Of a DNA stretch of 6,791 nt, positions 1 through 6,126 are shown one piece after another. Position 1 is the first letter of the stretch. Each line of letters begins with the position of its first letter. The notes below the pieces were generated by a model. It saw nothing but the letters and a program-made list of their open reading frames with translations. It had not been told where the DNA came from and did no database searches. Position numbers and translations under genes: made by a program. The stretch spans positions 1 through 6,791 of the forward strand of contig JALHSX010000343.1 of the NCBI GenBank assembly GCA_022865445.1, in the 5' to 3' direction. This stretch comes from Thermoplasmata archaeon. Lineage in GTDB: Archaea; Thermoplasmatota; Thermoplasmata; UBA10834.

Positions 1-57
1 ACGTCCCTCCAAGCGTTCATCGAGATGAAGACCTCTCTATGTTCGTCCGGTGAGGGA

Positions 58-1965
58 TCAGGGCCCAAGTATTAGATTCGCCACAGCTCCCATGGTCAGC
101 GCGAGCGAGAATGATGCCAACGCTACCATGGTAGTGCTTCGCGGGCCGAACTCCTTCAGCATGACCGCGAACGCTGCGAGACAGGGCATGAACACTGCCA
201 TCACTAATGCGAACACGAACATCTGATGCTGAGTCAGCACCAGAGCTATGTTGCTCGTGCCCGCGATTACCATCATCATCTGAAGGGCCATCTCCTTTCT
301 CAGTATGCCGAACACGAGCGCAACTGCTGTGAACGCGGGAAGGCCGAGCACCGTCAGCATGAATGGTCCCGCTGGTTCGAGGATCTGTTGCAGGACATCG
401 ACGGCCAGGAGTATCTCGAGGATGATGCTTCCAGTGAGCAGCAGAGGGAACGCTATCGTCAGGAATTCCTTGAGCCGGATGTAGGTCTTCGTCGCGGTTT
501 GCTTCAAGGACGGCCATCTCATGTCGGGGATCTCGATGCACATGCCTGTCGGCTCGAACTTGATGAACCGGTGAAGGGCAAGGCCCAGGACCACGAGAGT
601 CCCCATCATTACGACATATATCAGGAGAGCCCACCAAGCTCCTGCGAACTTGCCGACCGAACCGATGATAATCGCGGTCTGAGCCGAGCAGGGCACTGCG
701 ATCGTGATGAGCACGGCGAGAATCAGTCTCTCCCTTCTGGAACCCATTGCCTTTGTTGCCAGAATCGCGGGAACGTTGCATCCAAATCCGACGACCATCG
801 GGATCACGGCTCTCCCGTGCAAGCCCAGCCTGTGCATCACGCCATCCAGCAGGGATACAACCCTCACGAGGTATCCAGTGTCCTCCAGTATCGAGAGCAT
901 CACGTAGAACACCAGAATGTACGGCACTACGAGTGCTAGCATCGCCTCTATGCTGAGGGACACGCCCATTGTGATGCCTGACAGGATCCCATTGTGGGTT
1001 TGGGCGTCGCGGTCCTCAAAGAAAGCCCTCCCCGTGTCGGCGTAAGCACCGACAAGGATGCTTTCGATGGCACCACCAGCGAAGACAAGTGTTAGGAAGA
1101 CGAGTGCAAGGACTCCTATCAGGATCGGGATACCGGTCAACGGCCTCAGCGTGATGTCCGTGGTCAGGCTTTTGTCCATCTTTCTTGCCATGGCTGCGGT
1201 ACCGATGACCTCTTTCGCGATTCGTCCAGCCTCGCCGAACCGGTCCCTCTGGATATGCACAACCAAATCCTCACCGTGGCCTGCCGCGAACTCCTGTCGG
1301 AGTCTATCGGCCACGCCCTTGATCTCCGGCGATGCTTTGCCTAATACGTTCTGATCAGCCGACAGCAGCCTGACGGCAACTGCTCTTAGGGGAAGGTCCC
1401 ATTCATCCTCTTTCAGACCACCTTCCAGTTGAGTAATCATGGCCTCGATGTGCGAGTCGTACCTCACACGGAAGTTGCTCTTTCGGCGGAGCTGGATTGC
1501 CGTGGAGAGAAGGGAATCGATGCCCTCGTCTTTGGTGGCCACTGTTGGGATTACGGGCATCATTAGGATGCGCTCTAGCCTTCCGACGTCTATGCTCAGC
1601 TTGCTCTTCCTGACCATGTCGTACATGTTGAGCGCAACAACGACGTTGTGGCCCGACTCGATCAACTCGAATAGGAACACGAGGTTGCGTTCGAGTCTCG
1701 TGGCATCGAGGACTGCGATGACTGTGTCGGACTTCCTCTCGTACAGTAGATTGGTCGCTACTCGCTCCTCGTGCGTATTGCCGGCCAACGAGTAAGAGCC
1801 AGGAAGGTCGATCACAGTGACTGTCATACCCATGAACTTCGCTTGTCCCACTTCGTATTCTATGGTCGTCCCAGGATAGTTGGCGCTTATCACTCCCACG
1901 CCGGTGAGCTTGCTGAAAATGATGCTTTTCCCGACATTGGGGTTCCCGGCGAGAGCTATCTCCAC
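58..1965 (-). CDS. feoB: FeoB ferrous iron permease, GTP-dependent
   Basis: This is the Fe2+ transport protein of the inner membrane, 635 aa, with a cytosolic N-terminal GTPase domain and a polytopic permease domain. The G motifs are all visible: GNPNVGKS at 7-14 (G1), the TT switch at 33-34 (G2), DLPG at 53-56 (G3) and NMYD at 113-116 (G4). A helical linker with charged segments covers about 170-265. The membrane part starts near 278 and contains the family gate motif GFGCNVPA at 393-400, a second conserved cysteine in VPCSAQ (424-429), the FRKE-like GILRKE (553-558) and the late FMPC cysteine at 595. The length suits compact archaeal FeoB proteins and nothing looks truncated. The start is GTG at 1965, supported by AAGGAGG 8 nt upstream. 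The regulator-FeoA gene ends 16 bp upstream, so the two genes are almost certainly cotranscribed and FeoA would assist FeoB. Family assignment is secure; iron rather than another metal is inferred from the family and the neighbour. Confidence 0.97.
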   Translation of the reverse strand: MEIALAGNPNVGKSIIFSKLTGVGVISANYPGTTIEYEVGQAKFMGMTVTVIDLPGSYSLAGNTHEERVATNLLYERKSDTVIAVLDATRLERNLVFLFELIESGHNVVVALNMYDMVRKSKLSIDVGRLERILMMPVIPTVATKDEGIDSLLSTAIQLRRKSNFRVRYDSHIEAMITQLEGGLKEDEWDLPLRAVAVRLLSADQNVLGKASPEIKGVADRLRQEFAAGHGEDLVVHIQRDRFGEAGRIAKEVIGTAAMARKMDKSLTTDITLRPLTGIPILIGVLALVFLTLVFAGGAIESILVGAYADTGRAFFEDRDAQTHNGILSGITMGVSLSIEAMLALVVPYILVFYVMLSILEDTGYLVRVVSLLDGVMHRLGLHGRAVIPMVVGFGCNVPAILATKAMGSRRERLILAVLITIAVPCSAQTAIIIGSVGKFAGAWWALLIYVVMMGTLVVLGLALHRFIKFEPTGMCIEIPDMRWPSLKQTATKTYIRLKEFLTIAFPLLLTGSIILEILLAVDVLQQILEPAGPFMLTVLGLPAFTAVALVFGILRKEMALQMMMVIAGTSNIALVLTQHQMFVFALVMAVFMPCLAAFAVMLKEFGPRSTTMVALASFSLALTMGAVANLILGP

Positions 1966-1973
1966 GGCTTCTG

Positions 1974-1980
1974 CCTCCTT
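1974..1980 (-). promoter_or_regulatory. Shine-Dalgarno site of feoB
   Basis: The minus strand reads AAGGAGG with 8 nt before the GTG codon at 1965. It lies entirely in the 16-bp gap after the regulator's TGA stop. It decides the GTG start, which a search for ATG alone would miss, and shows that feoB is translated from an internal position of a polycistronic message. Confidence 0.85.
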
Positions 1981-1981
1981 C

Positions 1982-2647
1982 TCAGGCTTTCACTACGTGG
2001 AGTAAGCTGCCCCTGTCTCGCGCAATCGCCACTTTGGTCCCCTTCAGGCTGACAATAATTGGTCCTCCCATGGGTATCTTCTTCTCGACCCTGACTTCCG
2101 CCCCTGGCACGAACCCCATTGAGAGCATGGAACAGAGTTCGTCTTGGTTCTTCGACATCAGGTGGGAGACGATTACGCGCTGACCTTCAGCGATTTCCGA
2201 TAGAGGAGTGTCGGTGCTAGTGCATTTCTCGCACGTTGTGGGCCTGTCGCACTTCGGTATCCTCTTTCCGTGAGGACACTCCGTGGGATGGTGCATTATC
2301 CTGCACAGGTTCTTCTCCGCCTCGTCCGTAAGGGCGTGTTCCATCTTGCACGCCTGTTCGTGTCGCGATTTGCCAGACACGCCGACGAAGTCCGCAAGGA
2401 ACCTTTCGAGGAGTCGGTGCTTTCTCGAGACCTTGCACGCAATCTTCATTCCTCTGGGTCGCAGAGCAACCCCCTTGTAAGGTTCGTGCCTGACGTATCC
2501 TTTCTCTGAGAGCTTATGGATCATCTCGGTGACGCTTGCGGGCGCAATATCCATGGCTGAAGCGATGTCAGTGGTCTTCGCCATCCCTCCATCTTCAGTC
2601 AGGTTGTAGATCACTTTCAGGTACTGCTCTACTATCTCATGTGCCAT
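1982..2647 (-). CDS. DtxR/IdeR-family iron-dependent repressor fused to a FeoA domain
   Basis: This 221-aa protein joins a metal-dependent repressor to the FeoA partner of FeoB. Residues about 5-60 form the winged helix-turn-helix (recognition region near PASVTEMIHKL). The dimerisation and metal domain follows, and its ligands match DtxR with an offset of two: H77, E81 and H96 fit the ancillary site (DtxR H79, E83, H98), and C100, E103 and H104 fit the primary site (DtxR C102, E105, H106). The cysteine at 100 favours iron sensing over manganese-type MntR, which has Glu there. The position of DtxR Met10 appears to be Gln8. Residues 115-142 are rich in Cys and His (C115, H119, H120, C124, H126, C133, C139, C142). 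Residues about 148-221 are an SH3-like FeoA domain with LSMGFVPGAEV and MGGPIIV. The ATG start at 2647 sits a few bases after the predicted transcript start, so the message is near-leaderless. The protein probably represses its own operon through the palindrome at 2659-2672. Confidence 0.93.
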   Translation of the reverse strand: MAHEIVEQYLKVIYNLTEDGGMAKTTDIASAMDIAPASVTEMIHKLSEKGYVRHEPYKGVALRPRGMKIACKVSRKHRLLERFLADFVGVSGKSRHEQACKMEHALTDEAEKNLCRIMHHPTECPHGKRIPKCDRPTTCEKCTSTDTPLSEIAEGQRVIVSHLMSKNQDELCSMLSMGFVPGAEVRVEKKIPMGGPIIVSLKGTKVAIARDRGSLLHVVKA

Positions 2648-2658
2648 CGTGTAGATAG

Positions 2659-2672
2659 TTAGGCGCGCCTAA
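2659..2672. promoter_or_regulatory. Probable iron-box operator (perfect 14-bp palindrome)
   Basis: TTAGGCGCGCCTAA is a perfect inverted repeat with no mismatch, 12 bp upstream of the regulator's ATG. Its TTAGG/CCTAA arms match the outer arms of the known DtxR/IdeR box. It sits just downstream of the TATA element and upstream of the expected start site, a position where an archaeal repressor would block RNA polymerase recruitment. That the fused DtxR-FeoA protein binds it is inferred from the arms, the position and the adjacent gene. Confidence 0.75.
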
Positions 2673-2685
2673 ATCTTAAAGGTTT
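2673..2685 (-). promoter_or_regulatory. Archaeal BRE/TATA promoter of the iron operon
   Basis: Read on the minus strand, AAACC (BRE-like, 2681-2685) is followed directly by TTTAAGAT (TATA-like, 2673-2680). The usual spacing of about 25 nt from the TATA centre puts the transcript start near 2651-2653, only 4-6 nt before the ATG at 2647. No Shine-Dalgarno site is present there, which agrees with a leaderless message. Confidence 0.65.
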
Positions 2686-2737
2686 CCCCTCTCGCTGGTT
2701 GCTGAGCCTGCCCTCTTCGCATTCGTTCAGCTCTCGA

Positions 2738-3028
2738 TCATTTCTTGGAATCGAGATGTTTCTTGAAAGGATAGGTTTTCAGCTTCATTTTGCCCTCGCC
2801 ACTGGGGGGATATTCCTCTTTGTACTCCTTCTTGGCGAGCGCGAGCTCCTTCTTGTTCAAGTTCTTCGTCTTGAGACTGTACACTTGGACGAGCCATGTA
2901 TCGAAGTCCCACTTCAATTTGCCACCGAGAAGGAACTGGGCATCAAGGACATTAAACCTGCTCCAAAATGGCCGCTCACCGTCGTCGTCTTTCGAGCTCG
3001 GTGAGAGCGCACTTGGGATCCTCGGCAA
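2738..3028 (-). CDS. Small lysine-rich hypothetical protein overlapping the radical SAM gene
   Basis: I do not recognise this 96-aa protein. The N-terminal 20 residues are polar and probably disordered. The middle (WSRFNVLDAQFLLGGKLKW, about 46 hydrophobic and aromatic-rich residues in total) looks folded, and the C-terminal half is lysine-rich and basic with KKELALAKKEYKEEY. It has no cysteines, signal peptide or membrane helix. Codon use in the part outside the overlap (AAG, GAG, CTC, GGC preferred) is like the neighbouring genes, which argues for real coding. The proposed start is TTG at 3028, with AGGAG 6 nt upstream inside the radical SAM gene, giving a 53-bp overlap in another frame and probable translational coupling. 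No ATG or GTG start in this frame would serve better. It is the last gene of the prenyltransferase/radical SAM unit. A shorter version starting inside the frame is possible. Confidence 0.55.
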   Translation of the reverse strand: MPRIPSALSPSSKDDDGERPFWSRFNVLDAQFLLGGKLKWDFDTWLVQVYSLKTKNLNKKELALAKKEYKEEYPPSGEGKMKLKTYPFKKHLDSKK

Positions 3029-4178
3029 ACAGATCTCCTGTCATTGCGTATGACCGAGCGCGACATCCGCCGCACACTTCTTTCTGCGAACACTCTCCGC
3101 ATATGCCCTTCAAGTTGTTGCGGTTTCTCAGGCTCTTGAAGAGGTCTGAGTCCTTCCAGATATCCGTGGGTGTCGTATTCCTGAGGTTTCCACCGCTCAA
3201 GGGGACGAATGCGCAGGGCCAGACATCGCCGTTCGGCTTGATGTAGAACATCCCGTTGCCGCAGATGCACCCACGCAAGACATCGCTGGTCTTACCTTCA
3301 TTCTTCAGGACGTTGTGCAGTGCCCAGTACTCAGGAAGTCCGACGGGAGCTATGACCGGATGCAGGTCCTTCTGCTGTGCCCCTATTCTGAGTATTTCAT
3401 CTCGGAATTCATCTGAGCTCAGTTCCAGTCCCGAGTTCTCCTGCCCCCTTCCTGAAGGTATGAACTGATAGAGCAGGATGACATGCGCTCTGAGGTCGTC
3501 TGCAAATGCGATGATTTCTGGCAATTCGTCCTTGTTTATCTTTGACGCCGTGATGTTGATTTGAATGTACATGCCCTCGGCTGCAGCGTTCGCAATGCCT
3601 TCCTTCGCGAGCTTTAGGGCCCCCTGTTTCTTTCGGAACGCGTCATGAACCTCGTCCTTTAGCGAGTCTATGCTGGCGGCGATGCCGAGCGTGCCTGCGT
3701 TCTTGAGCTGCTCCGCCACGGTTGGAGTGATCAGAGTGGCATTAGTAGCGATGATGGGATAGAAACCACGCATCTTCGCATGCGCGATCAGTTCGAAGAT
3801 GTCCTCTCGAACCAATGGTTCACCCCCTGAGAATATGAGGCTCTTGAAGTCGTCGACCTGGGCGAGCGGGTCGATCACTCTCTCCTTCGCCTCAACGGTC
3901 GTCAACTCGTCCGGACACTCAGATTCACCGGCACGCGCATGGCAGTGGTCGCACGTGAGGTTGCATCTCGCGGTCACCTCCCAGACAGGGTGCACGGGAT
4001 AGCCGAAGCAACCGACCCCTTGGCAGCCAGCGGCTATCTGGAAGATCTTGCCCGCCTGGGTCGTCCACCATGGAAGCTTCGTCCAACCCGTCAGCTTTCG
4101 TATCAGAAGGGCACTCCTGAGCTGTTTGACGAGCAGAGAAGGAGGATTGTAGAACGGCTTGACTGTCTTCTGACTCAC
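2976..4178 (-). CDS. Radical SAM/SPASM enzyme, AhbC/AhbD/NirJ-like
   Basis: This 400-aa enzyme cleaves S-adenosylmethionine at a [4Fe-4S] cluster held by C72, C76 and C79 (CNLTCDHC). The SAM-binding GGEP is at 118-121. The C-terminal SPASM domain, which binds auxiliary iron-sulfur clusters, has C304, C306, then C322 in NGDVWPC, then C360, C363, C369, C372 and C390. This matches the SPASM pattern except that the usual CX3C is CX2C (369-372). Two more cysteines, C52 and C57, lie just before the HPVWEVTARC motif. The overall form resembles the heme-pathway enzymes AhbC/AhbD/NirJ and peptide maturases; I cannot choose the substrate. The start is GTG at 4178 with GGTGA 6 nt upstream. The prenyltransferase gene ends 6 bp upstream, so the two are in one operon, and the small basic gene overlaps its 3' end. 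An electron donor and iron supply would be needed, which makes the nearby iron operon suggestive but not proof of a link. Confidence 0.9.
   Translation of the reverse strand: MSQKTVKPFYNPPSLLVKQLRSALLIRKLTGWTKLPWWTTQAGKIFQIAAGCQGVGCFGYPVHPVWEVTARCNLTCDHCHARAGESECPDELTTVEAKERVIDPLAQVDDFKSLIFSGGEPLVREDIFELIAHAKMRGFYPIIATNATLITPTVAEQLKNAGTLGIAASIDSLKDEVHDAFRKKQGALKLAKEGIANAAAEGMYIQINITASKINKDELPEIIAFADDLRAHVILLYQFIPSGRGQENSGLELSSDEFRDEILRIGAQQKDLHPVIAPVGLPEYWALHNVLKNEGKTSDVLRGCICGNGMFYIKPNGDVWPCAFVPLSGGNLRNTTPTDIWKDSDLFKSLRNRNNLKGICGECSQKEVCGGCRARSYAMTGDLFAEDPKCALTELERRRR
3035..3039 (-). promoter_or_regulatory. Shine-Dalgarno site for the TTG-started small gene
   Basis: The minus strand reads AGGAG, 6 nt before TTG at 3028. 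It lies within the last codons of the radical SAM gene. It is the only sequence support for the unusual TTG start, and it could also be a by-product of the Gly-Asp codons encoded there. Confidence 0.4.
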
Positions 4179-4184
4179 TTGAAC

Positions 4185-4189
4185 TCACC
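4185..4189 (-). promoter_or_regulatory. Shine-Dalgarno site of the radical SAM gene overlapping the upstream stop codon
   Basis: The minus strand reads GGTGA, 6 nt before GTG at 4178. Its last three bases are the TGA stop codon of the prenyltransferase gene. This arrangement ties translation of the two genes together and decides the GTG start. Confidence 0.75.
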
Positions 4190-5135
4190 AGATGAACACG
4201 ACGGGTATGAACATTAGAGATGAAAGCAGGTTTGCTAGTAAGGTCATACCGGATATCTTCATTTGGGCAGATGGTTGATTGTAGCCGCCCTTCAGAGTCA
4301 GGGCGGTCGCAGCGATTGTCAACGCAAGCACGGGGAACCCGGCGACTGCTATCCAGGGACTGATGCCAGCCACAATGGTCGCAAGCATGGCAGGGTATGC
4401 GAGCAGCATGACTACTGCGTACACAATGGAGCCTCTCGCTGGACCAAGGCGGACTATCAGATTGCGCTTGTTCACGGCCTTGTCGGCTTCATAGTCAGGG
4501 AACTCGTTCGCCAAGATCACAAGGAATATTGTCATGGATGCCGGAAGACCGACTAGTAGCATGTTCAGGTTCAGGACTCCGGACACCAGATAGAATCCGC
4601 TTACGAACGTGAGGATCCCGTAGCAGCCCCCGATGACGATTTCTCCAATCCCCTGATAGGCCAACTGGAACGGGGGATGAGAATAGAACACTCCGCAGAA
4701 GGCGCCGAAGAGCGCAAGCGGGAGCAGGAGTGGGTAGTCTTCGAAGTAGAAGAACACGTAGACGACAGCGATGGCGACTAGGACGGTAACGGACGAATAT
4801 CCCGCGATCCGCGCGACCGGCCTCGGAACCATGTTGTCAGGAAGCGCCCTGCTTCCGCCTGAGAACTTGATGAAAGTCTTGTTGATGATGTCGCCTTCGT
4901 AGTCGAAGTACTCGTTGAAGTAGTAGGTTGCCAGCATGATGAGTATTAACCCGAGGATCGACATCCAGATGAGCCCAGCGCTCGGGTCGTATCCTTCGCT
5001 CAGAGCGATCACTATCCCGGTGACCAAAGCAGCCACACCAGGAGACAGGAAGGGCAGTCTTGAAAGGATCAGGAATCCTTTGATGGCGGCGCTCCCGTCT
5101 GCAGGTTTTGCTTGCTTGTCCATATGATCTTCCAT
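4185..5135 (-). CDS. UbiA-family membrane prenyltransferase (MenA-like)
   Basis: This 316-aa integral membrane protein transfers a prenyl chain to an aromatic or other acceptor. Both aspartate-rich, Mg-diphosphate-binding motifs are present: NEYFDYEGD at 74-82 (N74, D78, D82) and NEFPDYEAD at 210-218 (N210, D214, D218). FSGGSRALP (91-99) and YSHPPFQL (151-158) are further family signatures. Hydrophobic segments fit about 8-9 helices (e.g. 20-45, 55-73, 112-130, 136-150, 165-185, 190-209, 237-257, 260-280, 298-315). The FSGGSR loop recalls 1,4-dihydroxy-2-naphthoate prenyltransferases, but archaeal UbiA proteins also act on homogentisate, heme or geranylgeranylglyceryl substrates, so the acceptor is open. 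The start is ATG at 5135; a second ATG at 5123 (residue 5) is a possible alternative, and neither has a strong Shine-Dalgarno site. The GNAT gene ends 74 bp upstream. The radical SAM gene follows after 6 bp, suggesting a shared biosynthetic route. Confidence 0.93.
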   Translation of the reverse strand: MEDHMDKQAKPADGSAAIKGFLILSRLPFLSPGVAALVTGIVIALSEGYDPSAGLIWMSILGLILIMLATYYFNEYFDYEGDIINKTFIKFSGGSRALPDNMVPRPVARIAGYSSVTVLVAIAVVYVFFYFEDYPLLLPLALFGAFCGVFYSHPPFQLAYQGIGEIVIGGCYGILTFVSGFYLVSGVLNLNMLLVGLPASMTIFLVILANEFPDYEADKAVNKRNLIVRLGPARGSIVYAVVMLLAYPAMLATIVAGISPWIAVAGFPVLALTIAATALTLKGGYNQPSAQMKISGMTLLANLLSSLMFIPVVFIW

Positions 5136-5209
5136 TGAGCTATCAGCATTTCCGGGAGTCCTGACTTGCCTTATTGCTTTTTCTGATTTGGTGAGAGTCC
5201 GTTGGCGTT

Positions 5210-5800
5210 CTAGGTCGTTCCAGAGTGTTCTCTTGTGTGCAGTTTCTTGTACTCATCCTCAAGAATGCACATCATGACGAAGTCGCTATATTCCCCGTTG
5301 CAGTGGTACCCATCCCTTTGGACACCTTCTTTCTTGAAGCCAAGGCCTTCCCAGTACCCCAGTGCCCTCTCATTAAGGGCTGCCACGCCTATCGAGACCC
5401 TGTGAAAACCCAGCTGTGTGAAGGCGTAGTCAAGTATGAGACGACCCGCCTCCGTTCCATAACCCTTTCCCCATGCATCCTTCTCTCCGATGATGATGGT
5501 CATATCCGTGCATCGCCAAGGCTTGAACATCCGCAATAATCCAGCCTCGCCTACTACACGGTTCCCCTTTTTCAAGACAATTGCATACCATATCCGATCC
5601 TTGTCGGTGCGCAGTCGTCTGTAGAATCTTCCAGCCTCCGCACGGCTCATAGGCGCTGCCTCGCCCGTCATTTCTCTGATTTCAGGATCGTTAGACCACT
5701 TCTGAACATATGACAAGTCATTCCTGCCAAAAGGTCTCAAGTAAACCCTTTTGCCAATCAGTGATTCTTGTGTTGCCCTTTCTTTCTTCTTTCGAGGCAT
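5210..5800 (-). CDS. GNAT N-acetyltransferase, RimJ/RimL-like
   Basis: This soluble protein of 196 aa (200 aa from the alternative GTG at 5812) transfers an acetyl group from acetyl-CoA to an amine. In the 200-aa numbering, IGKRVYLRPFGRNDL near 19-33 is the typical start of RimJ/RimL-type proteins, WYAIVLKKGNRVVGEAGL at 75-92 is the central sheet, and WGKGYGTEA at 114-122 is the pyrophosphate-binding motif A. N147-ERA with YWEGLGFKKEGV (153-164) is the typical late family motif. The substrate could be a protein N-terminus, an antibiotic or a small amine; sequence alone does not tell. I prefer ATG at 5800, because GTG at 5812 lacks a clear ribosome site. An A/T-rich element near 5822-5830 would place a leaderless start at 5800, whereas CTTTTCAAGAG at 5835-5845 would fit 5812. 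It lies 74 bp upstream of the prenyltransferase gene and may or may not share its transcript. Confidence 0.88.
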   Translation of the reverse strand: MPRKKKERATQESLIGKRVYLRPFGRNDLSYVQKWSNDPEIREMTGEAAPMSRAEAGRFYRRLRTDKDRIWYAIVLKKGNRVVGEAGLLRMFKPWRCTDMTIIIGEKDAWGKGYGTEAGRLILDYAFTQLGFHRVSIGVAALNERALGYWEGLGFKKEGVQRDGYHCNGEYSDFVMMCILEDEYKKLHTREHSGTT

Positions 5801-5971
5801 GTTCTCGCACACCCGACCATTTCAAAATGCTATTCTCTTGAAAAGTGTCCTCTGGTCATCTGTTTCAAGCATCTGGGATATCCAAGCTATGTGTTGTGAA
5901 CGGTCTTTTGATTGATAAGACTTGTTGCATGAACTTGGGTCGTCCGGAGATAATTGTCTGGCTAGAACGAG

Positions 5972-5992
5972 GAGTGGGCCCAACCGGATTTG
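5972..5992 (-). repeat. Distal att-like copy of the tRNA-Val 3' end
   Basis: This 21-bp stretch is identical, in the same orientation, to 6726-6746, which holds the tRNA-Val 3' end (T-loop bases to discriminator) plus 3 bases beyond it. Identity stops at both edges: 5971 differs from 6725, and 5993 differs from 6747. It cannot be a tRNA, because the anticodon and D arms are absent. Direct repetition of a tRNA 3' end is the known footprint of site-specific integration into tRNA genes. By rough count, a chance 21-bp match in a window this size is negligible (order 10^-5 or less). An old partial tRNA duplication is the alternative. Confidence 0.75.
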
Positions 5993-6000
5993 TGCCCACT
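5973..6000. repeat. Stem-loop overlapping the distal att-like copy
   Basis: AGTGGGC at 5973-5979 is the exact reverse complement of GCCCACT at 5994-6000, with a 14-nt loop between. The right arm is outside the 21-bp repeat and has no counterpart beside the tRNA copy, so the hairpin is specific to this end. It could be an accessory recombination arm, an RNA hairpin or chance. Confidence 0.4.
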
Positions 6001-6014
6001 GGAATGACTGGCCC

Positions 6015-6035
6015 GGCATTGGAGGGTACAATGCC
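6015..6035. repeat. Small inverted repeat upstream of the 179-aa gene
   Basis: GGCATT (6015-6020) and AATGCC (6030-6035) form a perfect 6-bp stem around a 9-nt loop. It lies about 90 bp before the 179-aa gene and inside the putative element. A regulatory or recombination role is only a guess; six-base stems arise by chance. Confidence 0.25.
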
Positions 6036-6092
6036 TCGAATCTAGGGCATCTCGGGAAGGGTATCGAAAAGGAGGGATTATAGGCCCCTCGC

Positions 6093-6103
6093 AAACCTTT
6101 TTT
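6093..6103 (+). promoter_or_regulatory. Candidate promoter of the 179-aa gene
   Basis: AAACC (6093-6097) followed by six T (6098-6103) resembles the BRE/TATA arrangement of the iron operon, which also begins AAACCTTT. Its centre is about 26 nt before the ATG at 6127, predicting a leaderless transcript. ATTATA at 6077-6082 is an alternative TATA that would give a leader of about 20 nt, in which GAGG (6119-6122) could act as a ribosome site. Confidence 0.4.
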
Positions 6104-6126
6104 CTGTTCAGCGCGATTGAGGCCCA

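Noticed and set aside
17..781. Long minus-strand open frame of 254 codons under feoB
   Set aside because: Rich in Arg, Ser, His and Asp, it is the frame shadow of the feoB membrane region, which carries all the family motifs.
226..939. Plus-strand open frame of 237 codons opposite feoB
   Set aside because: Composition (His, Gln, Glu, Arg rich) is typical of an antisense shadow in high-GC DNA; feoB explains the region.
2648..2737. CRISPR, riboswitch or T-run terminator in intergenic gaps
   Set aside because: No regularly spaced repeats exist anywhere in the window, no recognisable riboswitch core was seen, and the gaps downstream of feoB and of the small gene have no convincing T-rich tract on the coding strand.
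5845..6045. Plus-strand open frame of 66 codons upstream of the 179-aa gene
   Set aside because: It runs through the tRNA-derived repeat, has low-complexity Gly/Pro content produced by that repeat, and shows no ribosome site.
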